A stretch of DNA of 64,000 nt from Streptomyces parvulus. GTDB taxonomy: Bacteria; Actinomycetota; Actinomycetes; Streptomycetales; Streptomycetaceae. Positions 41,513 through 50,552 of the stretch are shown in pieces. The DNA is taken from NCBI RefSeq assembly GCF_014648855.1, contig NZ_BMRX01000014.1:62001-126000 (forward strand), given 5' to 3'. The notes under the pieces were generated by a model that worked only from the letters and a program-made list of their open reading frames with translations, was not told the origin of the DNA and made no database searches. Numbering within the stretch: position 1 is the stretch's first letter; each line of letters begins with the position of its first letter. The position numbers and the translations under genes were made by a program.

Positions 41513-42672
41513 CAGCCCGCATCCCGCACCCCGGCCCGGCAACCCTGGAGGAACGCGTCACCGGCGCCCTCGTCGGCGCGGCCGTGGGCGACGCGCTCGG
41601 CGGCCCGGTCGAGGGCTACTCCCCCGAGCAGATCCTCGAACGGCACGGCGGCCGGATCCACGGCGTCGTCGGCCCCTGGAACGGCGACGACTGGCGCACC
41701 GCCCGCCCCCTCGCCCCATACCACAAGGGCGACGGGCACGTCACCGACGACACCCTGATGACCCACGCGCTGGTGCGGGTGTACGCCGCGGTCCGCGACC
41801 ACCTGGACGCCTACGCGGTCGCCGAGCACTTGGTCCCGGACCTGATGACGCACCCCCGCTGGATCCCCGAGCTGGAGGCCGAGGCGCTGCCGCTGCAGCG
41901 GATCTTCCTCGCGGAGAAGTGGCTGGTGGCGCGCATCCACTACGGCCACGTGGACCCGCGCGAGGCGGGCACCGGCAACATCGTCAACTGCGGCGCCGCG
42001 ATGTACATGGCCCCGGTCGGCCTGGTCAACGCCGCCCATCCGGCGGGCGCCTACGCCGAGGCCCTGGACGTCGCGGGCGCGCACCAGTCGTCGTACGGCA
42101 GGGAGGCGGCCGGTGTCTTCGCGGCGGCGGTGGCCGCGGCGTGCGTGCCGGGGGCGACGCCGGACTCGGTGGTGACCGCCTGCCTGTCGCTGGCCAAGGA
42201 CGGCACGCGGGCCGCGATCGAGGCGGTCTGCGAAGTGGCCGCGCGCCACTCGGACTTCGAGTCGGCGCTGACCCCGCTCCGGGAGGCGGTCGCCCCGTAC
42301 GACACCGTGGGCCCCGACTACCGGGCGCCGTCGCTGGGCGCCCGCCGCCCCTCCCGGCTGCACGCGATCGAGGAACTGCCCGTCGCGCTCGGCATGCTCC
42401 TCGTCTCCGGCGGCGACTTCCGGCACGCGGTGCTCGGCTCGGTCAACTACGGCCGCGACTGCGACTCCATCGCCACGATGGCGGGCGCCCTGGCGGGGGC
42501 GCTCGGCTCGCCGGTCCCCGAGGAGTGGGCGAAGCGGGTCGCCGAGGCCAGCCGGCTGGACCTGTGGGAGCCGGCCGCGACCCTCACCGCCGTCGCCCGG
42601 GAGGTCTTCGGACGGGACCTCGCCCGGCGCCGCGAGCACGAGCGGACCTTCGGCGCGATCGGGGGCCCGTGA
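41509..42672 (+). CDS. ADP-ribosylglycohydrolase family protein 3
   Basis: A 387-residue DraG/ARH-fold protein with complete motifs: VGAAVGDALGGPVEGY (about 22-37), VTDDTLMTHALVR (about 80-92), and NYGRDCDSIATMAGALAG (about 313-330). An internal block GTGNIVNCGAAMYMAPVGLVNA lines the presumed active site and is typical of metabolic members of the fold. GGAGG lies upstream of the ATG, which overlaps the previous stop (ATGA). It is the most canonical member of the four, and therefore the best candidate for an active hydrolase. Confidence 0.88.
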   Translation: MTARIPHPGPATLEERVTGALVGAAVGDALGGPVEGYSPEQILERHGGRIHGVVGPWNGDDWRTARPLAPYHKGDGHVTDDTLMTHALVRVYAAVRDHLDAYAVAEHLVPDLMTHPRWIPELEAEALPLQRIFLAEKWLVARIHYGHVDPREAGTGNIVNCGAAMYMAPVGLVNAAHPAGAYAEALDVAGAHQSSYGREAAGVFAAAVAAACVPGATPDSVVTACLSLAKDGTRAAIEAVCEVAARHSDFESALTPLREAVAPYDTVGPDYRAPSLGARRPSRLHAIEELPVALGMLLVSGGDFRHAVLGSVNYGRDCDSIATMAGALAGALGSPVPEEWAKRVAEASRLDLWEPAATLTAVAREVFGRDLARRREHERTFGAIGGP

Positions 42673-44054
42673 TGCTCCGGCTCACCTGGGTGCAGCCCGA
42701 GGACCTGGTCGGCCACGAGCTGCGCCAGGCCGCCCTGGACGGCCGGGACGCCTCGGCGGTCGCGGCCCGCTGGGAGGCGGCGGGCGGCCACCCGGCCCCG
42801 GACCGGGCCGGCGCATCCCCTCGGCCCGCCCCCCGCCACCTGCGGCTGCTGGCGACGGAGCTGCTGGACGACCTGGCCGCGCTGGCGGACCCGACCGCCG
42901 CCGCGGAACCGACGGACCTGGACCGGATCAGGGCCCTGTGCCCCGACTGGCCGGCGCCCGCCACCGCGGCGTCCGCGTCCGTGTCCCCCGCCCGCCTGGA
43001 GGCCGCCTGGCTGGGCCGGGCCGCCGGCTGCCTGCTCGGCAAGCCGGTCGAGAAGCTCCCGCTGGCCGGCGTCCGCGCCCTCGCCCGCGCCACCGGCAAC
43101 TGGCCGCCGGTCCGCTACTTCACCGCCCGCGGCGTCCCCGGCGAGCTGCTGGCCGCCCACCCCTGGAACCGCCGCTCCGCCACCACCTCCCTCGCCGAGA
43201 ACATCGACGGGATGCCCGAGGACGACGACCTCAACTACCCCCTGCTCAACCTGCTGCTCCTCCAGCGCCACGGCAGGAGCTTCACCACCGCCGACGTGGC
43301 CCGCGTGTGGCTCGACGAACTCCCCGTCGGCCGCACCTTCACCGCCGAGCGCGTCGCCTGCCGCAACCTGCTCTCCGGTCTGGAACCACCCCTCACCGCC
43401 CGCCACCGCAACCCCTTCCGCGAGTGGATCGGCGCCCTGATCCGCGCCGACGTCCACGGCTGGACCAACCCCGGCGACCCGGCCGCGGCCGCCGCGCAGG
43501 CACACCGCGACGCCACCCTCACCCACACCGGCAGCGGCGTCCACGCGGCCATGTTCGCCGCGGCCGTCATCGCCGCCGCCGCGGGGGGCGCCCACGACGT
43601 CCACGCCTGCCTGCGGACCGGCCTGGCGGTCGTACCGCCCGGCTCCCGCCTGGCCGCGGCCGTCCGCCACGCCGTGCGGCTGGCCGCGACGCACACCGAC
43701 TTCGACACCGTCGTCGACGCGCTGCACGCCCGCCACTCCCCCGCCCACCACTGGGTCCACGCCGTGCCCAACACCGCCCTGATCGCCGCCGCCCTCACCC
43801 ACGCCGACGGCGACTTCACCGGCTCGGTCTCCCGCGTGGTCTCCGGGGGCTGGGACACCGACTCCAACGGCGCCACCGCCGGCAGCGTCGCCGGACTCCT
43901 CGCCGGCTCCCCCGCCGCGCTGCCCGAGCACTGGACGGGCCCGCTGAAGAACCGCCTGGCCACCTCGGTCGGCGACTTCGACGGCACCGGCTTCGACACC
44001 CTCGCCCACCTCACCCACCGGGAGGCCACCCGCCCATGTCCCAGCCCGACGTGA
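42672..44054 (+). CDS. ADP-ribosylglycohydrolase family protein 4
   Basis: A 460-residue protein. The first 110 residues are an extra N-terminal region with no recognised domain (LTWVQPEDLVGHELRQAALDG). The DraG/ARH fold follows: GRAAGCLLGKPVEKLP (GDALG replaced by GCLLG), ENIDGMPEDDDLNYPLLNLLLL as the first metal block, and SGGWDTDSNGATAGSVAGLLAG as the second. This belongs to a different subgroup of the family from protein 3. ATG overlaps the previous stop by one base (TGATG). The end overlaps the CoA-transferase gene by 19 nt. Confidence 0.86.
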   Translation: MLRLTWVQPEDLVGHELRQAALDGRDASAVAARWEAAGGHPAPDRAGASPRPAPRHLRLLATELLDDLAALADPTAAAEPTDLDRIRALCPDWPAPATAASASVSPARLEAAWLGRAAGCLLGKPVEKLPLAGVRALARATGNWPPVRYFTARGVPGELLAAHPWNRRSATTSLAENIDGMPEDDDLNYPLLNLLLLQRHGRSFTTADVARVWLDELPVGRTFTAERVACRNLLSGLEPPLTARHRNPFREWIGALIRADVHGWTNPGDPAAAAAQAHRDATLTHTGSGVHAAMFAAAVIAAAAGGAHDVHACLRTGLAVVPPGSRLAAAVRHAVRLAATHTDFDTVVDALHARHSPAHHWVHAVPNTALIAAALTHADGDFTGSVSRVVSGGWDTDSNGATAGSVAGLLAGSPAALPEHWTGPLKNRLATSVGDFDGTGFDTLAHLTHREATRPCPSPT

Positions 44055-45256
44055 CCGCAGCCCCCTCCTCCGCCGCCCCGCTCACCGGCCTGCGGGTCCT
44101 CGACCTCGCCACCCTCTTCGCCGGCCCGCTCGCCGCCACCATGCTCGGCGACTTCGGCGCCGAGGTCGTGAAGGTCGAGCACCCCACCCGGCCCGACCCG
44201 TCCCGGGGCCACGGCCCCTCCAAGGACGGCATCGGCCTGTGGTGGAAGATCCTGGGCCGCAACAAACGCACGATCACCCTGGACCTCTCGAAGCCCGCCG
44301 GCCGCACCACGCTGCTGCGCCTCGCCTCCACCGCGGACGTCGTCGTCGAGAACTTCCGCCCCGGCACCCTGGAGAAGTGGGACCTGGGCTGGGACGAGCT
44401 GTCCGCCGTCAACCCCCGCCTGGTCCTCACCCGGGTCACCGGCTTCGGCCAGTTCGGCCCGTACGCGCGCCGCCCCGGCTTCGGCACCCTCGCCGAGGCC
44501 ATGAGCGGCTTCGCCGCGATGACCGGGGAGCCGGACGCGCCCCCGACGCTGCCGCCGTTCGGGCTGGCCGACTCGATCGCCGCGCTGGCCACCGCGTACG
44601 CCGTGATGACCGCGCTGGCCGCCCGGGAGCGCACCGGCGAGGGCCAGGTCGTCGACATGGCGATCATCGAGCCGATCCTGACCGTGCTGGGCCCGCAGCC
44701 CACCTGGTACGACCAACTCGGGCACGTCCAGCCGCGCACCGGCAACCGCTCGCAGAACAACGCCCCGCGCAACACCTACCGCACCGCCGACGGCACCTGG
44801 GTCGCCGTGTCCACCTCCGCGCAGTCGGTCGCCGAGCGGGTGATGCGCCTGGTGGGCCGCCCGGAGCTGGTCGACGAGCCCTGGTTCGCGTCCGGCGCCG
44901 ACCGGGCCCGCCACGCCGACGTCCTGGACGCGGCGGTCGGCGACTGGATCGCCCGGCACACCCGCGCCGACGTCCTCGCCGCCTTCGAGAAGGCCGAGGC
45001 GGCCGTCGCGCCGATCCAGGACGTGCGGGACGTGATGACCGACCCCCAGTACCGGGCGCTCGACACCGTCACCACCGTCGACGATCCCGAGCTGGGCCCG
45101 CTGCGCATGCAGAACGTCCTCTTCCGGCTCTCCGCGACGCCGGGCGCCATCCGCTGGGCGGGCCGTCCGCACGGCGCGGACACGGAGGAGGTGCTGACCG
45201 AGCTGGGGCTCACCCCGGCGGACGTGAAAGAGCTGCGTGAGGAGGGCGTCGTATGA
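44036..45256 (+). CDS. CaiB/BaiF family (class III) CoA-transferase
   Basis: A 406-residue class III CoA-transferase, which moves CoA from one acyl-CoA to another acid through an aspartyl intermediate. Seen: LRVLDLATLFAGPLAATMLGDFGAEVVKVE at the N-terminus, NKRTITLDLS, VVENFRPGTLEKWDLGWDEL, the probable catalytic Asp in FGLADSIAAL (about residue 181), and GEGQVVDMAIIE. GGGAGG lies upstream of the ATG. It overlaps both neighbours and probably activates the acid that the next gene product cleaves. Confidence 0.93.
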   Translation: MSQPDVTAAPSSAAPLTGLRVLDLATLFAGPLAATMLGDFGAEVVKVEHPTRPDPSRGHGPSKDGIGLWWKILGRNKRTITLDLSKPAGRTTLLRLASTADVVVENFRPGTLEKWDLGWDELSAVNPRLVLTRVTGFGQFGPYARRPGFGTLAEAMSGFAAMTGEPDAPPTLPPFGLADSIAALATAYAVMTALAARERTGEGQVVDMAIIEPILTVLGPQPTWYDQLGHVQPRTGNRSQNNAPRNTYRTADGTWVAVSTSAQSVAERVMRLVGRPELVDEPWFASGADRARHADVLDAAVGDWIARHTRADVLAAFEKAEAAVAPIQDVRDVMTDPQYRALDTVTTVDDPELGPLRMQNVLFRLSATPGAIRWAGRPHGADTEEVLTELGLTPADVKELREEGVV

Positions 45257-46077
45257 CCGCACCCCCGCTGACCTGGCTGTACGCGCCCGGGGACCGGCCC
45301 CGGGTGGTCGCCAAGGCGCTGGCCGCCGGAGCCGACGTCGTGGTGGTCGACCTGGAGGACGCGGTCGCCCCGGACCGCAAGGACTACGCCCGGGAGGCCA
45401 CCGCCGAGCTGCTCGCCGACCCGCAGCCGGTGCCGGTGCACGTCCGCGTCAACGCCCTGGACGGCCCGCTGGCCGCCGCGGACCTCGGGGCGCTGGCCGC
45501 GCTGCCGGGGCTGTCCGGCCTGCGGCTGCCCAAGGTGACCTCCCCCGAGCAGGTCACCGCCGTCGCGGCGGCCACCGGCGGTCCGCCGCTGTACGCCCTG
45601 CTGGAGACGGCGCTGGGAGTGGAACGGGCCTATCCGATCGCCGCCGCCCACCCGGCGCTGCGCGGCATCGCGCTCGGCGAGGCGGACCTGCGCGCCGACC
45701 TGGGCGTGCACGGCGACGCCGGCCTCGACTGGTCGCGCTCGCGGGTGGTCGTGGCGGCGCGGGCGGCGGGCCTGGCGCCGCCGTCGCAGACGGTGCACCC
45801 GGACACCCGGGACCTGGAGGGCCTGGCGGCGTCCTGCGCGCACGGCCGCGCCCTGGGCTTCCTCGGCCGGGCGGCGATCCACCCGCGCCAGCTGCCGATC
45901 ATCGAGCGGGCGTATCTGCCGACCGAGCGGGAGCTGGAGGAGGCGGAGACCATCGTGAAGGCGGCCAGTGTCCAGCCGGGGGCGCAGGCGCTGCCGGACG
46001 GCCGGTTCGTCGACGCGGCGGTGGTGGCGACGGCCCGGCGCACCCTGTCGCTGGCCCGGCGTCCCGTCCTGTCCTGA
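45253..46077 (+). CDS. CitE-like CoA-ester lyase (HpcH/HpaI aldolase family)
   Basis: A 274-residue TIM-barrel protein related to citrate lyase beta subunit and malyl-/citramalyl-CoA lyases. Seen: LYAPGDRPRVVAKALAAGAD at the N-terminus, VVVVDLEDAVAPDRK with metal-binding Glu/Asp, LRLPKVTS, ALLETALGV and ALGEADLRADLG. No citrate lyase alpha, gamma or CitG genes are near, so it probably acts alone on a CoA thioester made by the adjacent CoA-transferase. ATGA overlap with that gene. Last gene of the operon, before a very strong hairpin. Confidence 0.9.
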   Translation: MTAPPLTWLYAPGDRPRVVAKALAAGADVVVVDLEDAVAPDRKDYAREATAELLADPQPVPVHVRVNALDGPLAAADLGALAALPGLSGLRLPKVTSPEQVTAVAAATGGPPLYALLETALGVERAYPIAAAHPALRGIALGEADLRADLGVHGDAGLDWSRSRVVVAARAAGLAPPSQTVHPDTRDLEGLAASCAHGRALGFLGRAAIHPRQLPIIERAYLPTERELEEAETIVKAASVQPGAQALPDGRFVDAAVVATARRTLSLARRPVLS

Positions 46078-46083
46078 GACGCG

Positions 46084-46117
46084 CCGAGGGCGCCCGGTGT
46101 GCACCGGGCGCCCTCGG
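46084..46117. terminator. Bidirectional hairpin terminator
   Basis: A near-perfect palindrome: 46084-46099 pairs with 46102-46117 (16 complementary bases around TG; in practice about 14-15 bp with a small loop). It ends the ADP-ribosylglycohydrolase operon and lgt. Confidence 0.85.
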
Positions 46118-46136
46118 GGTGTCGTACGGCGGGCCG

Positions 46137-47153
46137 TCAGCCCTTCTTGGCGGAGTCGGCGCCGTCCTTCACGTCCCGCGCCCGGTCCGCGCCGTCGGCC
46201 GTCTCGTCCGGCCGCTCGGTGTCGTCCGCGGTGGCGGCGGGCGGGGCGTCCTCGTCGGCGGCGTCCGCGTCGGCCTTCTCCCCGTCGGCGGCGGAACCGT
46301 CGGACTCCTCCGGGGCGCCGGCGCCGTCGGAGGGCTCGGTGCCCGGCTCGACGACGGCCTCGCGGCCCGGCCGCGACCGCGCCGAGAGCACCATGTAGAC
46401 CACGGCGAGCAGGAAGACGAGCAGCGCCGTCCAGTTGTTGAGCCGCAGGCCGAGGATGTGGTGGGCGTCGTCGACGCGCATGTACTCGATCCAGAACCGG
46501 CCCGCGCAGTAGGCGGCGACGTACAGGGCGAACGCCCGGCCGTGGCCCAGCTTGAAGCGGCGGTCCGCCCAGATGACGAGCAGGGCGACGCCGATGCACC
46601 ACAGCGACTCGTACAGGAACGTCGGGTGGTAGGTGCCCGGCACCCGTCCGTCGGTCGTCGAGGTGATCTCCACGGCCCACGGCAGGTCGGTGGCCTTGCC
46701 GTACAGCTCCTGGTTGAACCAGTTGCCCCAGCGGCCGATGGCCTGCGCGAGAGCGATGCCCGGGGCGACGGCGTCGGCGTACGCGGGCAGCGGGATGCCC
46801 CGGCGACGGGCGCCGATCCAGGCGCCCAGCGCGCCGAACGCGATCGCGCCCCAGATGCCGAGCCCGCCCTCCCAGATCTTGAAGGCGTCGACCCAGTCAC
46901 GGCCCTCGCTGAAGTACAGCTGGTAGTCCGTGATCACGTGGTAGAGCCGGCCGCCGATCAGGCCGAAGGGCACCGCCCAGACCGCGATGTCGGCCACCGT
47001 GCCCGGCCGCCCGCCCCGGGCGATCCAGCGGCGGTTGCCGAGCCAGACGGCCACGAAGACGCCGATGATGATGCAGAACGCGTAGCCGCGCAGCGGGATG
47101 GGACCGAGGTGCAGCACCCCGCGCGACGGGCTGGGAATGAAGGCAAGTTCCAT
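46137..47153 (-). CDS. lgt: Prolipoprotein diacylglyceryl transferase
   Basis: A 338-residue membrane enzyme that attaches diacylglycerol to the lipobox Cys of prolipoproteins such as LivJ and the small lipoprotein of this window. Seen: LHLGPIPLRGYAFCIIIG, FGLIGGRLYHVITDY, WEGGLGIWGAIAFG, the Lgt signature GRWGNWFNQELYG and a seventh helix FLLAVVYMVLSAR. The C-terminal 80 residues form an acidic Ala/Asp/Glu-rich tail (from about 258) that is absent from E. coli Lgt. Follows the DsbA-like gene on the same strand by 111 nt. Confidence 0.95.
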   Translation of the reverse strand: MELAFIPSPSRGVLHLGPIPLRGYAFCIIIGVFVAVWLGNRRWIARGGRPGTVADIAVWAVPFGLIGGRLYHVITDYQLYFSEGRDWVDAFKIWEGGLGIWGAIAFGALGAWIGARRRGIPLPAYADAVAPGIALAQAIGRWGNWFNQELYGKATDLPWAVEITSTTDGRVPGTYHPTFLYESLWCIGVALLVIWADRRFKLGHGRAFALYVAAYCAGRFWIEYMRVDDAHHILGLRLNNWTALLVFLLAVVYMVLSARSRPGREAVVEPGTEPSDGAGAPEESDGSAADGEKADADAADEDAPPAATADDTERPDETADGADRARDVKDGADSAKKG

Positions 47154-47264
47154 GGCAGGGTCGACGCTACCGTGTCGGACGGGAGGCGCGGCGGGCAGCC
47201 CGGCTACGGGTCCGTAACGAGCGCGCGGATCCCGGCGCCCTCGCCCGCCCCGCCGCGGCCCGTC

Positions 47265-48038
47265 CTACTGGTCGGCGTCCTCCACCAGCTGCTTGAGCTT
47301 CGCCGGGGTCATCGACTGGTCCTGGTAGATGTTCTTCCCGTCCAGGAGCACCGTCGGGGTGCCGCTGAAGCCGCCGTTCTGGAAGGCCTTGTTGGACTTC
47401 TCCACCCAGCTGTTGTGCCGCCCGTTCTTCACGCACTCCTGGAACAGGGTGGTGTCGAGGCCGTCGACCTTGCCGGCCAGGTCGATCAGCCGGTCCTCGT
47501 CGGCGAAGGCGTCGTCGGTCTCCGGCGGCTGGTTGGTGAACAGCACGTCGTGGTACGGGGTGAACTTCCCGGCGTCCTGGGCGCAGGCCGCGGCGTTGGC
47601 GGCCTTGCGGGAGCCGGTGCCGCCCATGTTGCCGTCGATGATGGTCGCCAGGTGGTACTCGACCTTGAGCTGTCCGGCCTCGGTCAGCTCGTGGATCGTG
47701 TCGCGGTACGCCAGCTCGAAGGCCTTGCAGGCCGGGCAGCGGAAGTCCTCCCAGATGGTGAGCGTCGACTTGGCGCCGTCCTCGCCGACGGGGATCGCGA
47801 GGCCGTCCTTGCCCTGCGCTCCCGAGGGCGCCACGACCGGCCCGGCCGACTCGCTGCCGTCGTCCTTGCCCGCGTTCGCGGCGACCACGCCGATCACCGC
47901 CGCGAGCCCCAGGACGCAGACCACGCTCGCGCCGACGATCAGCGCGCGCCGGCGCCTGTCCCTGGACCTGTGCTTCTCGCGCTCGGCCGCCAGCTTCTCC
48001 CGGGCGGTGCGCTTTCCCTGTCGGTTCTTCTCGCTCAC
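47265..48038 (-). CDS. Membrane-anchored DsbA-like thioredoxin-fold protein
   Basis: A 257-residue protein with a basic cytoplasmic N-terminus (about 1-28), a single membrane helix ALIVGASVVCVLGLAAVIGVVAA, and an extracytoplasmic DsbA-like domain. The redox site is FRCPACKAFE (CPAC, about residues 92-95), and the cis-Pro loop is SGTPTVLLDGK. Two further Cys (AAACAQDA, FQECVKN) may form a structural disulfide. Probable role: oxidation or isomerisation of disulfides in exported proteins. GTG start with GGGG upstream. Separated from trpA by a strong hairpin, so it probably has its own promoter. Confidence 0.9.
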   Translation of the reverse strand: MSEKNRQGKRTAREKLAAEREKHRSRDRRRRALIVGASVVCVLGLAAVIGVVAANAGKDDGSESAGPVVAPSGAQGKDGLAIPVGEDGAKSTLTIWEDFRCPACKAFELAYRDTIHELTEAGQLKVEYHLATIIDGNMGGTGSRKAANAAACAQDAGKFTPYHDVLFTNQPPETDDAFADEDRLIDLAGKVDGLDTTLFQECVKNGRHNSWVEKSNKAFQNGGFSGTPTVLLDGKNIYQDQSMTPAKLKQLVEDADQ

Positions 48039-48052
48039 ACCCCGCAGAACGA

Positions 48053-48081
48053 ACCGGGGAGGCGCAGCGCGCCTCCCCGGT
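48053..48081 (-). terminator. Hairpin terminator downstream of trpA
   Basis: A 13-bp perfect stem (48053-48065 with 48069-48081) around AGC lies 44 nt past the trpA stop and just before the DsbA-like gene, so the trp transcript probably ends here. Confidence 0.7.
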
Positions 48082-48124
48082 CCGAGGTCCACCCGTACGA
48101 GGGACCCTGGTCACGTGCCCGTCG

Positions 48125-48940
48125 TCACGCCTTTCCGCGTACGCCCTTCGCGAGGTCGGCGGCGAGGGCGCGGACGCCCTCCAGGCCGGCCGTCTCGTCG
48201 GGGGCGTCCAGCATGCGCTTGACGAAGGCCGAGCCGACGATCACACCGTCGGCGAAGCCGGCCACCTCGGCGGCCTGCGCGGCGTTGGAGACGCCGAGGC
48301 CGACGCAGACCGGGAGGTCCGTGGTGGCGCGGGTGCGCCGCACCAGGTCCTCGGCCTGCGCGCCGACCGACTCGCGGGTGCCGGTGACGCCCATGAGGGA
48401 GGCGGCGTAGACGAAGCCACTGCCGGCCGCGGTGATCTCGGCGAGGCGCGCGTCCTTGCTGCTGGGCGCGACCACGAAGACGGTGGCGAGGCCGTGCTTG
48501 TCCGCGTGCTCCCGCCACGGCGCCGACTCCTGGACCGGCAGGTCGGGCAGGATGCACCCGGCGCCGCCCGCGTCGGCCAGCTCGGCGGTGAACCGCTCGA
48601 CGCCGTAGCGGTCGATGGGGTTCCAGTACGTCATGACGAGGATCGGCTTGCCGGTGGCGGCGTGGGCCTCGCGGACCGTGCGCATCACGTCGGCGATGCG
48701 GACACCGCCCTTGAGGGCGATGTCGTCGGCGGTCTGGATGACCGGGCCGTCCAGGACCGGGTCGCTGTGCGGCAGGCCCACCTCGACGACGTCGGCGCCG
48801 CCGTCGAGGGCGGCCTTGACCGCCTCGATGCCGCCGTCGACGCTCGGGAAGCCGGCCGGGAGGTAGGCGATGAGGGCGGAGCGGCCCTCGGACCTCGCCG
48901 CGGCGAGGGTGTCGTTCAGCAGCTGCACGTTCCCGCTCAC
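48125..48940 (-). CDS. trpA: Tryptophan synthase alpha subunit
   Basis: A 271-residue TIM-barrel enzyme that cleaves indole-3-glycerol phosphate to indole and glyceraldehyde 3-phosphate. Catalytic Glu and Asp are visible in VVEVGLPHSDPVLDGPVIQ; PILVMTYWNPIDRYG, GCILPDLPVQES and VCVGLGVSN form the rest of the site. Start GTG overlaps the trpB stop (GTGA), so the two subunits of the complex are translationally coupled. Confidence 0.97.
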   Translation of the reverse strand: MSGNVQLLNDTLAAARSEGRSALIAYLPAGFPSVDGGIEAVKAALDGGADVVEVGLPHSDPVLDGPVIQTADDIALKGGVRIADVMRTVREAHAATGKPILVMTYWNPIDRYGVERFTAELADAGGAGCILPDLPVQESAPWREHADKHGLATVFVVAPSSKDARLAEITAAGSGFVYAASLMGVTGTRESVGAQAEDLVRRTRATTDLPVCVGLGVSNAAQAAEVAGFADGVIVGSAFVKRMLDAPDETAGLEGVRALAADLAKGVRGKA

Positions 48941-50223
48941 TTGGCGTCCCCCTCGATCTCCGCACCGGCGCCGGCCTCGTCGGCGGCGACCTCGGCGTCC
49001 GTGTCGTACAGCCCGAAGTAGCGGGCGGCGGTGTCCATGTCCTTGTCGCCGCGGCCGGACAGGTTGACGACGATCAGCCCGTCCCTGCCCAGTTCCCCGC
49101 CGACCTCCAGGGCGCCGGCCAGCGCGTGCGCGCTCTCGATGGCCGGGATGATGCCCTCGGTGCGCGACAGCAGGCGCAGGGCCTGCATGGCGGCGTCGTC
49201 GGTCACCGCGCGGTACTCGCCGCGGCCGGAGTCCTTGAGGTACGAGTGCTCGGGGCCGATGCCCGGGTAGTCCAGACCGGCCGAGATCGAGTACGGCTCG
49301 GTGATCTGGCCCTCGTCGTCCTGGAGGACGTAGGAGCGGGAGCCGTGCAGGATGCCGGGCTCGCCCGCGGTCAGGGTGGCCGCGTGCTCGCCGGTCTCCA
49401 CGCCGTGCCCGGCGGGCTCGCAGCCGATGAGGCGGACGTCCGCGTCGGGGATGAAGGCGTGGAAGAGGCCGATGGCGTTGGAGCCGCCGCCGACGCAGGC
49501 GATCGCGGCGTCGGGGAGGCGTCCGGCCTGCTCCAGGAGCTGGCGGCGGGCCTCGACGCCGATGACGCGGTGGAAGTCGCGCACCATCGCCGGGAAGGGG
49601 TGCGGTCCGGCGACGGTGCCGAACAGGTAGTGGGTGCGGTCGACGTTGGCGACCCAGTCGCGGAACGCCTCGTTGATGGCGTCCTTGAGGGTGCGGCTGC
49701 CGGACTTCACGGCGATGACCTCGGCGCCGAGCATGCGCATCCGGGCCACGTTCAGCGCCTGGCGCTCGGTGTCGATCTCGCCCATGTAGATGGTGCAGTC
49801 GAGACCGAAGAGGGCGCAGGCCGTGGCCGTGGCGACGCCGTGCTGTCCGGCGCCGGTCTCGGCGATCACCCGGGTCTTGCCCATGCGCTTGGTGAGCAGC
49901 GCCTGGCCGAGCACGTTGTTGATCTTGTGCGAGCCGGTGTGGTTCAGGTCCTCGCGCTTGAGGAAGACCCGGGCTCCGCCGGCGTGCTCGGCGAAGCGGG
50001 GCACCTCGGTGAGGGAGCTGGGGCGGCCGGTGTAGTGGACGAGGAGGTCGTCCAGTTCGCGGGCGAACTCCGGGTCGGACTTGGCCTTGTCGTACTCGAC
50101 GGCGACCTCGTCGACCGCCGCGACGAGGGCCTCGGGGATGAACTTGCCGCCGAACGCGCCGAAGTAGCCCTCGGCGGAGGGGACTTGACCCTCGGGGTCG
50201 GGAATGAAGAAGTTGCTGGGCAT
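48937..50223 (-). CDS. trpB: Tryptophan synthase beta subunit
   Basis: A 428-residue PLP enzyme that joins indole and serine to tryptophan. The PLP Lys is in HTGSHKINNVLGQ, the phosphate loop is CVGGGSNAIGLF, and the substrate Glu is in AETGAGQHGVA. The N-terminal YFGAFGGKFIPEALV is typical. The C-terminal 15 residues are acidic and vary between species. ATG has GAGG 7 nt upstream. It follows trpM after 116 nt in which no gene is evident. Confidence 0.98.
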   Translation of the reverse strand: MPSNFFIPDPEGQVPSAEGYFGAFGGKFIPEALVAAVDEVAVEYDKAKSDPEFARELDDLLVHYTGRPSSLTEVPRFAEHAGGARVFLKREDLNHTGSHKINNVLGQALLTKRMGKTRVIAETGAGQHGVATATACALFGLDCTIYMGEIDTERQALNVARMRMLGAEVIAVKSGSRTLKDAINEAFRDWVANVDRTHYLFGTVAGPHPFPAMVRDFHRVIGVEARRQLLEQAGRLPDAAIACVGGGSNAIGLFHAFIPDADVRLIGCEPAGHGVETGEHAATLTAGEPGILHGSRSYVLQDDEGQITEPYSISAGLDYPGIGPEHSYLKDSGRGEYRAVTDDAAMQALRLLSRTEGIIPAIESAHALAGALEVGGELGRDGLIVVNLSGRGDKDMDTAARYFGLYDTDAEVAADEAGAGAEIEGDAK

Positions 50224-50339
50224 GCGGAAGCCTCACGGTGAGTGTCTGGTGTGGGCACTTTCGCCGTGGGGGCGGGGTTGTCAGACCGCCGCGGGCCGTC
50301 GGTGGTCGCTCGCGCCCACGCGACGGAGTCGCAGATTCA

Positions 50340-50531
50340 CTACAGCCCCGCGCCCCTGACGGGGCGCTGCTGCCATCGCATGCCGTTGACCTGGCCCGGC
50401 TCGTCTCCGATGACGTAGCGCACCCGGCGGCCGTGGATCCGGCGCGCGGGGGCGCGGCAGCCGCGGGGACGGCAGCCTCGCGCCAGGCGCGCGTACGGAT
50501 CCCTGGTGGCCAGGGTGAGCGGGAGAGTCAT
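50340..50531 (-). CDS. trpM: TrpM, small trp-cluster protein
   Basis: A 63-residue Arg-rich protein (LARGCRPRGCRAPARRIHGRRVRYVIGDE, split here only by reading) between trpC and trpB. Its position and the RRVRYVIGDEPGQVNGM segment match the small trpM (formerly trpX) gene of Streptomyces coelicolor, reported to affect tryptophan metabolism and development. It has no known domain and two Cys. Starts 22 nt after trpC, so it is very probably in the same transcript. Confidence 0.82.
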   Translation of the reverse strand: MTLPLTLATRDPYARLARGCRPRGCRAPARRIHGRRVRYVIGDEPGQVNGMRWQQRPVRGAGL

Positions 50532-50552
50532 CGCCGGTCAGCCTACCGTGGG

